Origin: Fibrobacteria bacterium | GTDB lineage: Bacteria > Fibrobacterota > Fibrobacteria > UBA5070 | Length of the DNA stretch: 64,000 nt | Direction: 5' to 3' | NCBI GenBank assembly: GCA_020633825.1 | Contig: JACKCV010000001.1 | Coordinates: 124,001 to 188,000, forward strand | Shown: positions 51,357-60,435 of the stretch, one piece after another | Layout of the letters: each line of letters opens with the position of its first letter | Position numbering within the stretch: the stretch's first letter is position 1 | Program-made: the position numbers and the translations under genes | Notes under the pieces: model-generated | What the model saw: only the letters and a program-made list of their open reading frames with translations | Database searches by the model: none | Told to the model about the DNA's origin: nothing

Positions 51357-52645
51357 GCGCAAGCATTCGACAGATCCGCGGAGTCGCGAAGCTCGTCTTC
51401 AACCTCCGGTTGTGCATCGATCGTTTCTTCTTCTTCGGGCGCGATCTGCTCCAGGGACGCATGGATCTTCGTCAATTCGTGGCGACTTTGCGGCGTCTGC
51501 TCGGGTTCCTGGTCCGGATGCAGCACAACAAGTTCACCGAGATCGAGGGTCGGATCCGCCTGGGGCTCTACATCCCGGGGTATCCGTCCCGCGCCTTCGA
51601 CCAGGCCTCCCGCAAGTTCGCGACCTTCGGGGTGAAGAGCCCCAACACCACGGTTCTCATCAGCCTGACTTCGGCGTGCGCGTTCCGGTGCGAGCACTGC
51701 TACCAGCACCTGGACAAGGGAGCCGACAGTGCCCTCGATCCGATCCTGCAAGCGGCGCGGGAGCTCCAGGATCTCGGGACCGCTTTCGTGAACATCGAGG
51801 GAGGCGACACCTTCCTGGCCTACGAACGGCTTCGCCGGCTGTGCGCCACGCTGGACGATCGCTCGGAGATCTGGGTCAACAGCGCCGGAAAGGGCATCAC
51901 TCTGGAGCGATTGGCCGAACTCAAGACCTTGGGGCTCACCGCGGTGATGTTCAGCATGCACAGCCACGAGCCTGAAAGGATGAATTCCTTCATGGGCCGA
52001 AGCGACGCCTGGTCTTCCATGTCCACGGGCATCGATCTTTGCCACCAGGCCGGGGTCCCCGTGGCCCTCAATTGCTGCCTGACCGTGGATCAGTTCTCCG
52101 ACGGAACCTTCGAAGCCGTCATGGAACGCGCCAAGTCGTTCGGAGCCTGCCTCGTCCAGTTGATCAAACCCAAGCCAGCTGGGAATTGGTTGCACAGCCA
52201 TCACAGCGCCTTTCCGCCCGAAGTCCTCTCGGGGATCGCCGAAAAGGTCGCGACCTACAATTCCCATCCCGGATATCGGAACTTTCCGTCGATCAGCGCC
52301 CAGATCGTGGAGGAGAGCCCTCAGGTCTTCGGTTGCACCGCAGGTGGAACGGACCGCTTCTACATCAACGCCAAAGGGGACGTGCAGCCGTGCGAATTCC
52401 TCAACCTCAGCTTCGGGAACCTCAACGAGGAGTCCTTCGGGGCGATTTTCGAGCGGATGCGCAAAACCTTCGACCGTCCGGGACAGACTTGGCTCTGCGA
52501 GAAGCACGCCTCGGATGTGGCCTCCATCATGCAGGAGCGGAACCTCGATCGGCTTCCCCTTCCGCTGGACCAATCCCGCAGGATCCACGAGAATTGGAAC
52601 CTCGGCCCGGAAACCCCGTTGTACCGGGAGATCGAAGACCGGTAA
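51353..52645 (+). CDS. Radical SAM protein with SPASM-like C-terminal cysteines
   Basis: A 430-residue radical SAM enzyme. The [4Fe-4S] ligands are Cys109, Cys113 and Cys116 (SACAFRCEHCYQHLDKG). The region IEGGDTF and the FINAKGDVQPCEF-like segment (FYINAKGDVQPCEFLN) near 345, together with FGCTAGG before it and WLCEK near 385, resemble SPASM/twitch auxiliary cluster ligands. The N-terminal ~100 residues are unusual: amphipathic and Phe/Arg-rich, perhaps membrane-associating. It is the last gene of the operon, joined by ATGA. A radical reaction on the lipid (C-C bond formation, head-to-head coupling or amine modification) is plausible and unproven. Confidence 0.88.
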   Translation: MSASIRQIRGVAKLVFNLRLCIDRFFFFGRDLLQGRMDLRQFVATLRRLLGFLVRMQHNKFTEIEGRIRLGLYIPGYPSRAFDQASRKFATFGVKSPNTTVLISLTSACAFRCEHCYQHLDKGADSALDPILQAARELQDLGTAFVNIEGGDTFLAYERLRRLCATLDDRSEIWVNSAGKGITLERLAELKTLGLTAVMFSMHSHEPERMNSFMGRSDAWSSMSTGIDLCHQAGVPVALNCCLTVDQFSDGTFEAVMERAKSFGACLVQLIKPKPAGNWLHSHHSAFPPEVLSGIAEKVATYNSHPGYRNFPSISAQIVEESPQVFGCTAGGTDRFYINAKGDVQPCEFLNLSFGNLNEESFGAIFERMRKTFDRPGQTWLCEKHASDVASIMQERNLDRLPLPLDQSRRIHENWNLGPETPLYREIEDR

Positions 52646-53077
52646 CGTCCATCCTGCCGTGGAGGCGCGCACGGTGCGCCTGCATGGAGGTTGGCAGTCC
52701 GCGGGAACCCAGGGGGGAACCCTGGGACGCCGGGCTCCAGGGCGCCTTCTTCCCGTCGAGCGTTTGGACGAATCCTGGCGGTGAGGGCGTCCCCGGATGC
52801 TCCGGTGGGGGGAAGGGCTTCCTTTCCCCGGTGCGAGGCGATTCGACTTTCGACGAAGGGGAGCGCGCAGCGGGGATTTGTCCACGTAGGCAGGAGGCTT
52901 CGCGCAGCTCCAGCATGGGAGGACCCCGCTCCGCCTTCAGGGAGCAGATTCCCTCCAAGTGGGTGCAGGAAAGAGATGGCGGATTGGGTCTGCGCAGGAC
53001 GCTGCACAAACCAGGAGCTCCTGGCACGATTGATGCGCCGGTACAGGGGGAGTTCCACCCGGATACGGAGGTCTTGC
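52646..53077. other. Gap after the lipid operon, no gene seen
   Basis: A 432-bp stretch. A weak GC hairpin without a U-tract (near 52663-52681, AGGCGC/GCGCCT) follows the radical SAM stop. Open frames here have no Shine-Dalgarno, signal peptide or motif. The promoter of the gene at 53078 is probably near the right end. Confidence 0.4.
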
Positions 53078-53596
53078 GTGACGAGAGAGTGGTCTTTTCC
53101 AGGAGTCTTGATGTTTTGGGCCATCCTGGGCTCGAGCCCCGCCATCGCCGAGGATGCCTTTTTCAGTGTCGGTCCCCAGGTTTCCTGGAACTTCGGTGGC
53201 TCATCCAGTGCACCGAGGTGGACCTTCGGGTTCGAGGCGAGCTACTGGGGGGCTTGCATCCCTTGCGATGAGGAGGAATTCGCACCGCCTAGATCGGTGG
53301 CCATCGATCTGCAAATGGACGAGAAGGGGGTTCGATTCTGTCTGAAGGGGCAGGCATGGCTGCTCGTGGGGCTGTCCACAGGCCCTGTGGTCGGTTGGTC
53401 CGAATCGGGAGGAGTCGATCTCGGCTGGAAGACCTCGATCTGGGAGCCCCTGCTCTGGATGGACTTGGATCTGCCGAAGCCTCGAGATTCCTTTGTGGGC
53501 TTGGTCGTGCCGGAGGTGTCCTGGACGGCTGGAATGCAGGAAGGAAGCCCCTTCTCCGTCGGAGGTCTGGCCAAGGTGGTCGCTCTGGACCGATAA
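53078..53596 (+). CDS. Small exported protein, unknown function
   Basis: A 172-residue protein starting with a GTG at 53078 (GGAGG seven bases upstream). Residues 1-24 form a signal peptide (hydrophobic core VLMFWAILG, cleavage after AIA). The remainder is Trp- and Gly-rich with alternating strands and one Cys pair (GACIPCDEEE), which suggests a small beta-barrel or an outer-membrane-associated protein. It contains no family motif that I recognise. A 10-C run follows its stop at 53619-53628 but is outside the gene. Confidence 0.6.
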   Translation: MTREWSFPGVLMFWAILGSSPAIAEDAFFSVGPQVSWNFGGSSSAPRWTFGFEASYWGACIPCDEEEFAPPRSVAIDLQMDEKGVRFCLKGQAWLLVGLSTGPVVGWSESGGVDLGWKTSIWEPLLWMDLDLPKPRDSFVGLVVPEVSWTAGMQEGSPFSVGGLAKVVALDR

Positions 53597-54071
53597 AGGA
53601 AGCGATGCCCCGACCGCTCCCCCCCCCCGCCGGAGGTCTCGAACCTGAAAGATGGAAGGCGAGGAACGGCGCCTCCGGCTGGGGGGAGGCTCGGAGCCAG
53701 GGTGCTCGAACGAAGGATGGATCCTCGGGTGATGGAAATAGGGGGGCGACACGGCGCAAATAAGTTTTCGCGCTCCCCATTCGGCCAAAGGGGTTTTGGG
53801 GATTCCAGGATCCTCCTTCCGAGGTGCGGGAAACGACAACCGGAAAAACGGGTTCAAAAATCCAGAATCCGATAAATTGCCGACGCCGAGGCGGAAACGT
53901 CTCCCGGCAGCGGAATTGCCGACAGAATATGTCAGATCAATCGGATAATTCGCTCCTCTTCTCCGATTGCAAACCCGCATGGGAAAAGGAGTTGCGCCTA
54001 TCGGACAGGACCCACGACAGCGCGGGATCTTGTTATCTTCGCTTGCGTATCAATCTCATTCCGGGAGTCAC
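53597..54071 (+). promoter_or_regulatory. Leader and probable promoter region of the pdh operon
   Basis: A 475-bp gap with a C10 run near its left end and an AT-richer second half. TTGTTATCTTC lies about 40 bp upstream of the pdhA start and could contain the -10 element. The pdhA Shine-Dalgarno is CGGGAG at 54061-54066. No PdhR-type palindrome was recognised. Confidence 0.4.
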
Positions 54072-55112
54072 ATGGCCACCAAGAAGAAGCCCCTTCCCAC
54101 CGGGGCGGGAGTCCTCGCCTCGACCCATCCCTTGCCCGACTACGGTGCCGCTCCGGCCCAAAGTCGCGAGGAACGCATCGAATGGTACCGCCTCATGTAC
54201 CTGACGCGGAAGTTCGAGGAGCGTTCCTACCAGAGCTACCAGACCGGTCTGATCGGCGGATTCTGTCATCTGTACAACGGTCAGGAGGCGGTTGCCGCCG
54301 GCACATTCGCGGCGGTGACCGATGCCGACCCGGTCATCACGGCCTATCGCGACCACGCCCACGGCTTGATGCGCGGCATCCAGCCAGGACCGGCTTTCGC
54401 CGAGCTCTACGGCCGCGCGACCGGTGTGGTCAAGGGCAAGGGTGGCTCCATGCACTACTTCAACGTGGAGAAGCAGATGTGGGGCGGGCACGGGATCGTC
54501 GGAGGCCAGACGGCCCTCGGCCTCGGTCTCGCGTTCGCCACCAAGTACCTCGGCGAGAAGAAAGTCTGCTTCTGCTACATGGGCGATGGCGCGGTCAATC
54601 AGGGAACCTTCCACGAATCCTTGAACCTCGCCCAGCTCATGCAGATCCCCGTGATCTACGTGATCGAGAACAACATGTATTCCATGGGCACGGCGGTCGA
54701 GCGCCACTCCGCTCCCGTCGAACTCTACAAGCGAGCACTCGGCTACGACATGCTCGGCGTGCGCGCCGAGGCGCAGGACTTCGACATCGTCCGCCAGGTC
54801 TCCTGGACGTTGGCCGAGAGGGCTCGCAAGGAGAACATGCCGGCGATCCTCGAGCTGATGACCTACCGCTACCGCGGGCACTCCATGAGCGATCCGCAGC
54901 TGTACCGTTCCAAGGACGAGGTTGAGGAGTATCGCAAGCACGATCCCATCGAGATCCTGCGCGAAAAGATCCTCGCCGAAGGAATCATCAACGAAAAGGA
55001 TCTCGACTCGCTGGAGGAGAAGGTGCGCAAGGAGGTCGTCGCCGCCCACGATTGGGCGCTGGCCTCCCCGTTCCCCGCCCAGTCCGAGATCTACACCGAC
55101 ATCTACGCCTGA
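54072..55112 (+). CDS. pdhA: Pyruvate dehydrogenase E1 component, alpha subunit
   Basis: A 346-residue subunit of the heterotetrameric E1 that decarboxylates pyruvate with thiamine diphosphate. The TPP motif GDGAVNQGTFHESLNLA followed by IENNMYSMGT, and the earlier KGKGGSMHYF, are characteristic of PdhA. The C-terminal YRYRGHSMSDPQLYR phosphorylation-loop region is also present. Followed by pdhB (13 bp) and pdhC. E3 is encoded at 32362. Confidence 0.96.
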   Translation: MATKKKPLPTGAGVLASTHPLPDYGAAPAQSREERIEWYRLMYLTRKFEERSYQSYQTGLIGGFCHLYNGQEAVAAGTFAAVTDADPVITAYRDHAHGLMRGIQPGPAFAELYGRATGVVKGKGGSMHYFNVEKQMWGGHGIVGGQTALGLGLAFATKYLGEKKVCFCYMGDGAVNQGTFHESLNLAQLMQIPVIYVIENNMYSMGTAVERHSAPVELYKRALGYDMLGVRAEAQDFDIVRQVSWTLAERARKENMPAILELMTYRYRGHSMSDPQLYRSKDEVEEYRKHDPIEILREKILAEGIINEKDLDSLEEKVRKEVVAAHDWALASPFPAQSEIYTDIYA

Positions 55113-55125
55113 GGAGAATCCCGAA

Positions 55126-56100
55126 GTGGCCAAGATCGCCTATCGTGACGCCGTCCGTGACGCCATGGCCGAGGAGATGACCCGCGATTCACGCGTGTTC
55201 CTCATCGGCGAGGAAGTCGCCCAATACAACGGAGCCTACAAGTGCTCCAAGGGCCTGCTCGACAAGTTCGGCCCCGATCGCATCATCGACTCGCCCATTT
55301 CGGAGGCCGGGTTCGCCGGTCTCTGCATCGGAGCCGCCATGTACGGGCTCCGTCCGATCGCCGAGTTCATGACGTTCTCGTTCTCCTTCGTCGCTTTCGA
55401 CCAGATCGTGAACAACGCCGCCCAGATCCGCTACATGAGCGGCGGCCAGATCAAGATCCCCATGGTCTTCCGCGGCAATTCCGGAGGGGGGCACCAGATC
55501 GGAGCCACTCACAGCCATGCGCCCGAGAACATCTATGCGACCTTCCCCGGTTTGAAGGTCGTGGTTCCCGCTTTCGCCGCCGATGCCAAGGGGCTTCTCA
55601 AGAGCGCCATCCGCGACGACAACCCCGTTCTCGTCATCGAGAACGAGGCTCTGTACGGACGGGAGTCCGAGGTGCCCGAAGGCGAATACCTCACTCCCAT
55701 CGGCAAGGCGAACATCCTGCAGGATGGCGTGGACCTCACCATCGTGACCCATGGACGCAGCTGCTGGACCGTCTTGGAAGCGAACCAGGAACTCCTCAAG
55801 ATGGGGATCCGGGCCGAAATCATCGACCTCCGCTCGATCAAGCCCCTCGATTGGCCCACCGTGTTCGCCTCGGTGCGCAAGACCCACCGTCTGGTGTGCG
55901 TCGACGAAACCAAACCCTTCTGCGGGGTCAGCTCCCAGGTTGCGGCCGAAGTGTCGCGCGCCTGCTTCGATCACCTCGACGCACCTGTGCTGCGGGTGAC
56001 CTCCGTCGAAGCCCCCATGCCCTTCTCGTCGGCTCTGGAAGACGAGTGCATCCCCAACGTGGCCCGCATCATCGAGGCCGTGAAAGAGGTGGTTGCCTGA
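55126..56100 (+). CDS. pdhB: Pyruvate dehydrogenase E1 component, beta subunit
   Basis: A 324-residue subunit that completes the E1 active site. Start GTG at 55126 with GAGGAG upstream. Motifs: FLIGEEVAQYNGAYKCSKG, the SPISEAGFAGLCIGAA loop, and FMTFSFSFVAFDQIVNNAA, then HSHAPENIYATFPG, the usual PdhB pattern. The C-terminal VTSVEAPMPFSSALEDECIP is also canonical. The stop overlaps the pdhC start (TGATG). Confidence 0.96.
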   Translation: MAKIAYRDAVRDAMAEEMTRDSRVFLIGEEVAQYNGAYKCSKGLLDKFGPDRIIDSPISEAGFAGLCIGAAMYGLRPIAEFMTFSFSFVAFDQIVNNAAQIRYMSGGQIKIPMVFRGNSGGGHQIGATHSHAPENIYATFPGLKVVVPAFAADAKGLLKSAIRDDNPVLVIENEALYGRESEVPEGEYLTPIGKANILQDGVDLTIVTHGRSCWTVLEANQELLKMGIRAEIIDLRSIKPLDWPTVFASVRKTHRLVCVDETKPFCGVSSQVAAEVSRACFDHLDAPVLRVTSVEAPMPFSSALEDECIPNVARIIEAVKEVVA

Positions 56101-57485
56101 TGGCCAACGCGATCCTCATGCCGCGCATGTCCGACTCCATGGTGGAGGGGACCCTCACCAAGTGGCTGAAAAAGGAAGGTGACGTTCTCAAGAACGGCGA
56201 CCTGATCGCCGAGATCGAGACCGACAAGGCCACCCAGGAAGTGGAGTGTTTCGAACCCGGTGTCTTGCTCAAGCAGACCGTCGCCGAAGGCGGAGTGGTG
56301 CCCGTTGGTGGGCCGATCTGCATCGTGGGATCCGCCGGCGAGGACATTTCCGCTCTTCTGGCCCAGGCCGCCGCCGACACCTCCGTCCAGGCGTCCAAGG
56401 TCAAGGCCGAAAGCGACACCAAGTCCGCCGACGAAAAGCGCGCTCCGGTGGCGCCTCCCTCCGAGGCATCCGCTGCGGTCACTCCGGTCCAGCCCGTGGT
56501 CGCTGCGGAATTCAAGAACGCTGCTCGAGGTGCCATCATCGAAGGTCAGGCGACCGATGTCGCTTCCTCGGAAGGGGAGCTCGCCGGACGTCTGCGCGCC
56601 TCGCCCTTGGCACGGAAGCTGGCGGCCGAGAAGGGCGTGAGCCTTTTCCAGGTCAAGGGAACCGGACCGGGGGGGCGCATCACCGTCCAGGATGTCCAGA
56701 ACGTCCTCGACGGCAAGGGAGCTCGCGCCCCCTTGGCGGCGGTGGAAGGAGGCGTTTCCGCCCCGTTCGCTCCCGTGGCCGATCGATCGACCGCCGACGA
56801 GAAGATCGCCTTGTCGAACATGCGCAAGACCATCGCGCGTCGCCTCCAGGAAAGCAAACAGCAGGTACCCCACTTCTACTCGACCGTGGAAGTGGATGCC
56901 GAGCCCTTGCAGGCGTTCCGCGAGCAGATGAACGCGGGATTGGCCGCGACGGCGGCGGGGCTCAAGTTCAGCGTCAACGACCTGGTCCTGAAGGCGGTGG
57001 CCCTCGCCGCGAAGGAAGTTCCCGAAGTGAACTCCTCCTGGGAAGGCGACAGCATCAAGCGCTATGCCGCGGTGCACGTCTCCTTCGCCGTCTCCCTTCC
57101 CACCGGCCTGATCACGCCGGTGGTTCGCGATGCGGACATCAAGCCCTTGAAGCAGCTTGCCTTCGAAGCCAAGGCCTTGGGCAAGCGCGCCAAGGAGAAG
57201 GGGCTCAAGCCCGAGGAATTCACGGGGGGGACCATCACCGTCTCCAACCTGGGAATGTTCGGGATCGACTCCTTCCAGGCCATCGTGAACCCTCCGCAGG
57301 CGGTCATCGTCGCCGTTGCGAGCATCGTCGAGAAACCCGTGGTGAAGAACGGGGCCATCGTGGTCGGCCACACCATGAAGCTCACGCTTTCGGGCGACCA
57401 CCGTGCCGTCGATGGCACGGATGGCGCCAAATTCCTCGTGGTCTTGAAGTCGATCCTGGAGAACCCCACGCTGCTGGTTCTCTGA
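56100..57485 (+). CDS. pdhC: Pyruvate dehydrogenase E2, dihydrolipoyl acetyltransferase
   Basis: A 461-residue E2 core protein. A single N-terminal lipoyl domain has the lipoylated Lys43 in EIETDKATQEVE. A Pro/Ala linker leads to the E1/E3-binding domain (RASPLARKLAAEKGVSLFQV, GTGPGGRI). The catalytic domain ends with LSGDHRAVDGTDGAKFL (His434, Asp438). One lipoyl domain, as in many FCB-group and alpha-proteobacterial complexes, contrasts with the three of E. coli AceF. The operon ends at the strong hairpin at 57517. Confidence 0.96.
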   Translation: MANAILMPRMSDSMVEGTLTKWLKKEGDVLKNGDLIAEIETDKATQEVECFEPGVLLKQTVAEGGVVPVGGPICIVGSAGEDISALLAQAAADTSVQASKVKAESDTKSADEKRAPVAPPSEASAAVTPVQPVVAAEFKNAARGAIIEGQATDVASSEGELAGRLRASPLARKLAAEKGVSLFQVKGTGPGGRITVQDVQNVLDGKGARAPLAAVEGGVSAPFAPVADRSTADEKIALSNMRKTIARRLQESKQQVPHFYSTVEVDAEPLQAFREQMNAGLAATAAGLKFSVNDLVLKAVALAAKEVPEVNSSWEGDSIKRYAAVHVSFAVSLPTGLITPVVRDADIKPLKQLAFEAKALGKRAKEKGLKPEEFTGGTITVSNLGMFGIDSFQAIVNPPQAVIVAVASIVEKPVVKNGAIVVGHTMKLTLSGDHRAVDGTDGAKFLVVLKSILENPTLLVL

Positions 57486-57516
57486 GGCATCGAAGGGCTC
57501 TGACCCGGATCCTGCC

Positions 57517-57551
57517 AAGCCCCCCCTTCGGTGATCCCGAAGGGGGGGCTT
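57517..57551 (+). terminator. Perfect 15-bp hairpin after the pdh operon
   Basis: AAGCCCCCCCTTCGG (57517-57531) pairs exactly with CCGAAGGGGGGGCTT (57537-57551) around loop TGATC, 32 bp after the pdhC stop. It is followed by CACTTTT, a weak U-tract. The exact symmetry could also stop transcripts from the other strand. Confidence 0.8.
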
Positions 57552-57776
57552 CACTTTTCTGGAGATTCCGGGTCTTGGGGAGAGGTTTCGTGTGGCTGGT
57601 GGACCGGACGGAAACGAAAGGTCCTCCTCCGCTGCGGGGGCGGAGGAGGACCGGAACCGTCTTCCTCTCGAGGAAGGAGGAAGACTCTTCAGGATGGCTT
57701 CGGGGAATGGCGGGAATGGTTTCGAAGCCCCCCGATCAGGGGTGGAGGGATTTCCACCCGTGTTGGAACTTGTGGC

Positions 57777-58160
57777 TCAATGAGACCTCGAGCGGTGCCT
57801 TCCTCCCTGGGAGCGGGCTTCCGGCCGAGGAGCCGCCCGAGGGCGGTCGAATCCGTGGGATCTCTCCCAAGGGGTGGATCTGCGGACCAGAGGTTGCGGG
57901 TAGTAGCGGGGGGCGGCCACATGAACCACGCGTGGGCGATGGGAGTGGTGAGGCGTCACGTACACGACCCGGGGAGGGCAGGCACGGTGTTCCTCCACGT
58001 ACACCACCTGCGGGGCCGGTTCGCGTTCGACGACGATCACTTCCGGTCGGGGGGCTGGTTCCCCGATGGTGATGGTGAAGCTCGATGAAGTCCGGACCTT
58101 GGCCGGGGTGGATGCGGCCAGACCCGCGAGAATGGTGGCGATGGTGAGAATCGATTTCAT
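57777..58160 (-). CDS. Exported Pro/Arg-rich protein, unknown function
   Basis: A 127-residue protein with a signal peptide (MKSILTIATILAGLAASTPA). The mature part holds repeated Pro-rich strand segments of the form RPEVIVVER, PQVVYVEEH, PRVVYVTPHH, PRVVHVAAP, then a basic Arg/His-rich tail. The pattern resembles short periplasmic or cell-envelope proteins of unknown role. Family not recognised. Convergent with the pdh operon. Confidence 0.6.
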   Translation of the reverse strand: MKSILTIATILAGLAASTPAKVRTSSSFTITIGEPAPRPEVIVVEREPAPQVVYVEEHRACPPRVVYVTPHHSHRPRVVHVAAPRYYPQPLVRRSTPWERSHGFDRPRAAPRPEARSQGGRHRSRSH

Positions 58161-58222
58161 GACGGTGCTCCTGTTTTGACGGGGCGGATCCGATCGAAGC
58201 AGATGGGTGGGTCCGTTCGGAC

Positions 58223-58597
58223 TCAGTTTCCCTTGTGCTTTCCTTTGCGGGCGGCCTTGTTTTCCGCCTTCTGCTGTTGCCGGAGCTCCTTGCGCTCGGC
58301 GCGTTGTTCCTGGCGCATTTCCTTGCGCTCATCATGTTGGCTCTTGACCAACTCCTTGACTTCCGCGCGGGCCTGGGCGCGTTTGCCGCTGTCGGCTGGA
58401 ATCTCCTTGAGGCTGGCACGCAGATCCTGCTTCATGGCTTTGTGAGCCTGATGCATGGAATCCCTTTCGGCGTGCTGCTCGGTCCTCAGTTCCATGCGGG
58501 CCTCCTTGTGGGCCTGATGGATGGAATCGACCGATTCCTGCGCGATCGCGGCCAGGGGGAGGGTCAGGGCTGCAAGCAGGGCGATGTGAGCGTTCAT
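58223..58597 (-). CDS. Exported charged helical protein, unknown function
   Basis: A 124-residue protein: signal peptide (MNAHIALLAALTLPLAAIAQ) and a mature part made almost entirely of charged helix. It contains an internal duplication (DSIHQAHKEARMEL and DSMHQAHKAMKQDL) and then a Lys/Glu/Arg/Gln-rich coil. It may be a periplasmic chaperone-like or heavy-metal-binding helical protein, but there is no Spy-family signature I can identify. The frame is supported by the signal peptide and the repeat. Confidence 0.6.
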   Translation of the reverse strand: MNAHIALLAALTLPLAAIAQESVDSIHQAHKEARMELRTEQHAERDSMHQAHKAMKQDLRASLKEIPADSGKRAQARAEVKELVKSQHDERKEMRQEQRAERKELRQQQKAENKAARKGKHKGN

Positions 58598-58944
58598 GGG
58601 TGTTGTTTCTTTCGTCTGGAGGGTGGAACTCTGGGGCTTCCCGATGACATCCTATCATGCCAGAATCGTGCCAATCCGTGGCGGCCCGAAGGGTTCAGGC
58701 ATCGATGGAGTGGCGAGCAGGAAAAACCGGGGCCGGTAGTTCCGGTCCGGCTGGGATTCCCGGAAATCACTTTTTCCAGGGGTCGCCTTGGAGTGATTTC
58801 GGGGGATTTCCAAGAGCGGTGGAGCGGGGTCTGGACACCCTCGGACCAGGACCATGGAGGGGCTCGGTCAACCACAGTCACTGCGGGTGGCGCTGCCGGA
58901 AGCCGGAAAAGGCAATCACCGGGACAGGAAGGAGCGGGGAAGCC
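58598..58944 (-). other. Gap with a stem-loop downstream of the exported protein gene
   Basis: A 347-bp gap between minus-strand genes. GAAATCACT (58763-58771) pairs with AGTGATTTC (58792-58800) with further partial pairing inside. It is 145 bp past the stop of the 58945 gene, has no U-tract, and could be a weak terminator or mRNA element. The promoter for the 58223 gene should be near the left end. Confidence 0.4.
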
Positions 58945-60435
58945 TCAGCTGTGCAATTGCAGGGCGAAATCCAGGAGCCATCCTTCCCGATTGCTCAAGG
59001 CGGGATGACTCGGAGAGGATTGCGTCGAGAATACCCATCCGGCACGGCCGGTAAGTTCCCAAGGCGAACGGTTCGGCCGAAAAGCCGCGAAGAACCCCGG
59101 CGTGGTTTCGAACACCCAGGGGACGCCTTGGCGGAGGGAGGTTTTCCGGTAGAAATCCCCCCTGGATGTCATGGGAAGCAGCTCGGCATGCTCGTCCTCG
59201 GGAACGAGGAGGAAGGTTCCGGATTCCCATCCCCGCGGGTCTTGCTCCAGCCACCGGTCGCGTTCCAACCCCCACCGCCCGCTCCCTTCGATTCCCGGTC
59301 CGAGGAGGACGCCCCTCCAGGGGAGAAGCCCCTTCAGGGAAACGGAGGATTCCAGCATATCCCGATGGATCCGCACCAGACCGGATCGGGTTTTCGGGGG
59401 GTAGGCTCCGATCGACGCAAAGGAATGGAGGACCCGGTCCTTGATGAAACCGAACTCGCTGATGGTCTGCACGGGAACCACCGGTGGATCGAGATCGAGT
59501 TCCGGGGTTCTTCTCCACCTCAGGTTCATGCTCCCCCAAAGGTTCCAGTCTTGGAGGCCGAACCTGGCGCGTAGCGAGGTTCCGAAGGTTTGGTCGCCCT
59601 TCCTCGACACGAATCCCTCGATTCCAGCCAGGAGTGTCCGAAGCAAGGGGACGTTCCAGCGCGCGTCGAGACCGCCGTCGGATTCGCTCTCCTTCCCGAT
59701 GAGAACCCAAGGCCGAACCAGGAAATGATGGTCCCCTCGGACATGTTCCCAGGTCAGGCGGAGTTCGGCGGCCGCGGAGGATTCCAGGGAGTGGTGGGAA
59801 CCCTGGACGACGGCGGCGATGTAGAGGGGATGGAGAAGGCTCGGTGGAAGTTGGACCTCCCCGAGAAGCGCTGCGGAGACCTGTCGGATGTCGCTGGAAA
59901 CGGGTTCCAATTTGGTCGTGAGTTGGAGCCTCCAAGGCTGGAGGAACGTGCTTTGAGGCGTCAAGGAGGGCGGTTCCGCGAGGACGAGCAGCTCCAGGAG
60001 GGAATCGGTCCAGCCTTGGGGGTTTTCCACCGAATGGAGCAGGTCCAGGGCCGAGAGGGTGTCGCCTCGACGGAGAAACGAATCGACCGCGACAGGAACC
60101 GGCAAGTCCAGGAAGGGAGGAGGAAGGGTATCCGGCGGCTCCGGCATTCCAAGCAGGTCGCTGGGCAGGGTGTCCGATTCGGGGGGGTACAGAGCATCGA
60201 TCCAGCCCAGGAGGGAGTCGGATTGGCATTCCTGGTCGAACGCGGGATGGATCGTCGAGTCGGCGACGAGGGTGTCGGCGGGGACGATCTGCTCCGCGTA
60301 GGGGGATGTGGCGACCATCGAGACAAGGGCGGATACGACAAAACACCAAGATCCGAGACCGTGGTGTCCTTTGGGCCGCAATGGTTGGTCAGCGCTTCTC
60401 GAGTCCCTCTTTTCGGCGCTGCCTGGCCGACCCAT
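58945..60435 (-). CDS. Large exported beta-rich protein, possibly outer-membrane
   Basis: A 496-residue protein. After ~27 polar residues a hydrophobic segment (SWCFVVSALVSMVATSPYA) is a likely signal. A Pro/Asp/Leu-rich linker follows (DTLPSDLLGMPEPPDTLPPP), then about 330 residues of alternating strands with many aromatic ends (WNLWGSMNLRWRR, HHFLVRPWVLIGKES), as in a beta-barrel, ending at a Ser. The start at 60435 overlaps the preceding gene by 47 bp and is uncertain. No motif identifies the family. It may be a porin-like or assembly protein. Confidence 0.6.
   Translation of the reverse strand: MGRPGSAEKRDSRSADQPLRPKGHHGLGSWCFVVSALVSMVATSPYAEQIVPADTLVADSTIHPAFDQECQSDSLLGWIDALYPPESDTLPSDLLGMPEPPDTLPPPFLDLPVPVAVDSFLRRGDTLSALDLLHSVENPQGWTDSLLELLVLAEPPSLTPQSTFLQPWRLQLTTKLEPVSSDIRQVSAALLGEVQLPPSLLHPLYIAAVVQGSHHSLESSAAAELRLTWEHVRGDHHFLVRPWVLIGKESESDGGLDARWNVPLLRTLLAGIEGFVSRKGDQTFGTSLRARFGLQDWNLWGSMNLRWRRTPELDLDPPVVPVQTISEFGFIKDRVLHSFASIGAYPPKTRSGLVRIHRDMLESSVSLKGLLPWRGVLLGPGIEGSGRWGLERDRWLEQDPRGWESGTFLLVPEDEHAELLPMTSRGDFYRKTSLRQGVPWVFETTPGFFAAFRPNRSPWELTGRAGWVFSTQSSPSHPALSNREGWLLDFALQLHS

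Noticed and set aside
53619..53628. A second poly-C run (C10) as a phase-variable switch
   Set aside because: It lies after the stop of the 53078 gene and more than 400 bp before pdhA, outside any coding frame or core promoter.
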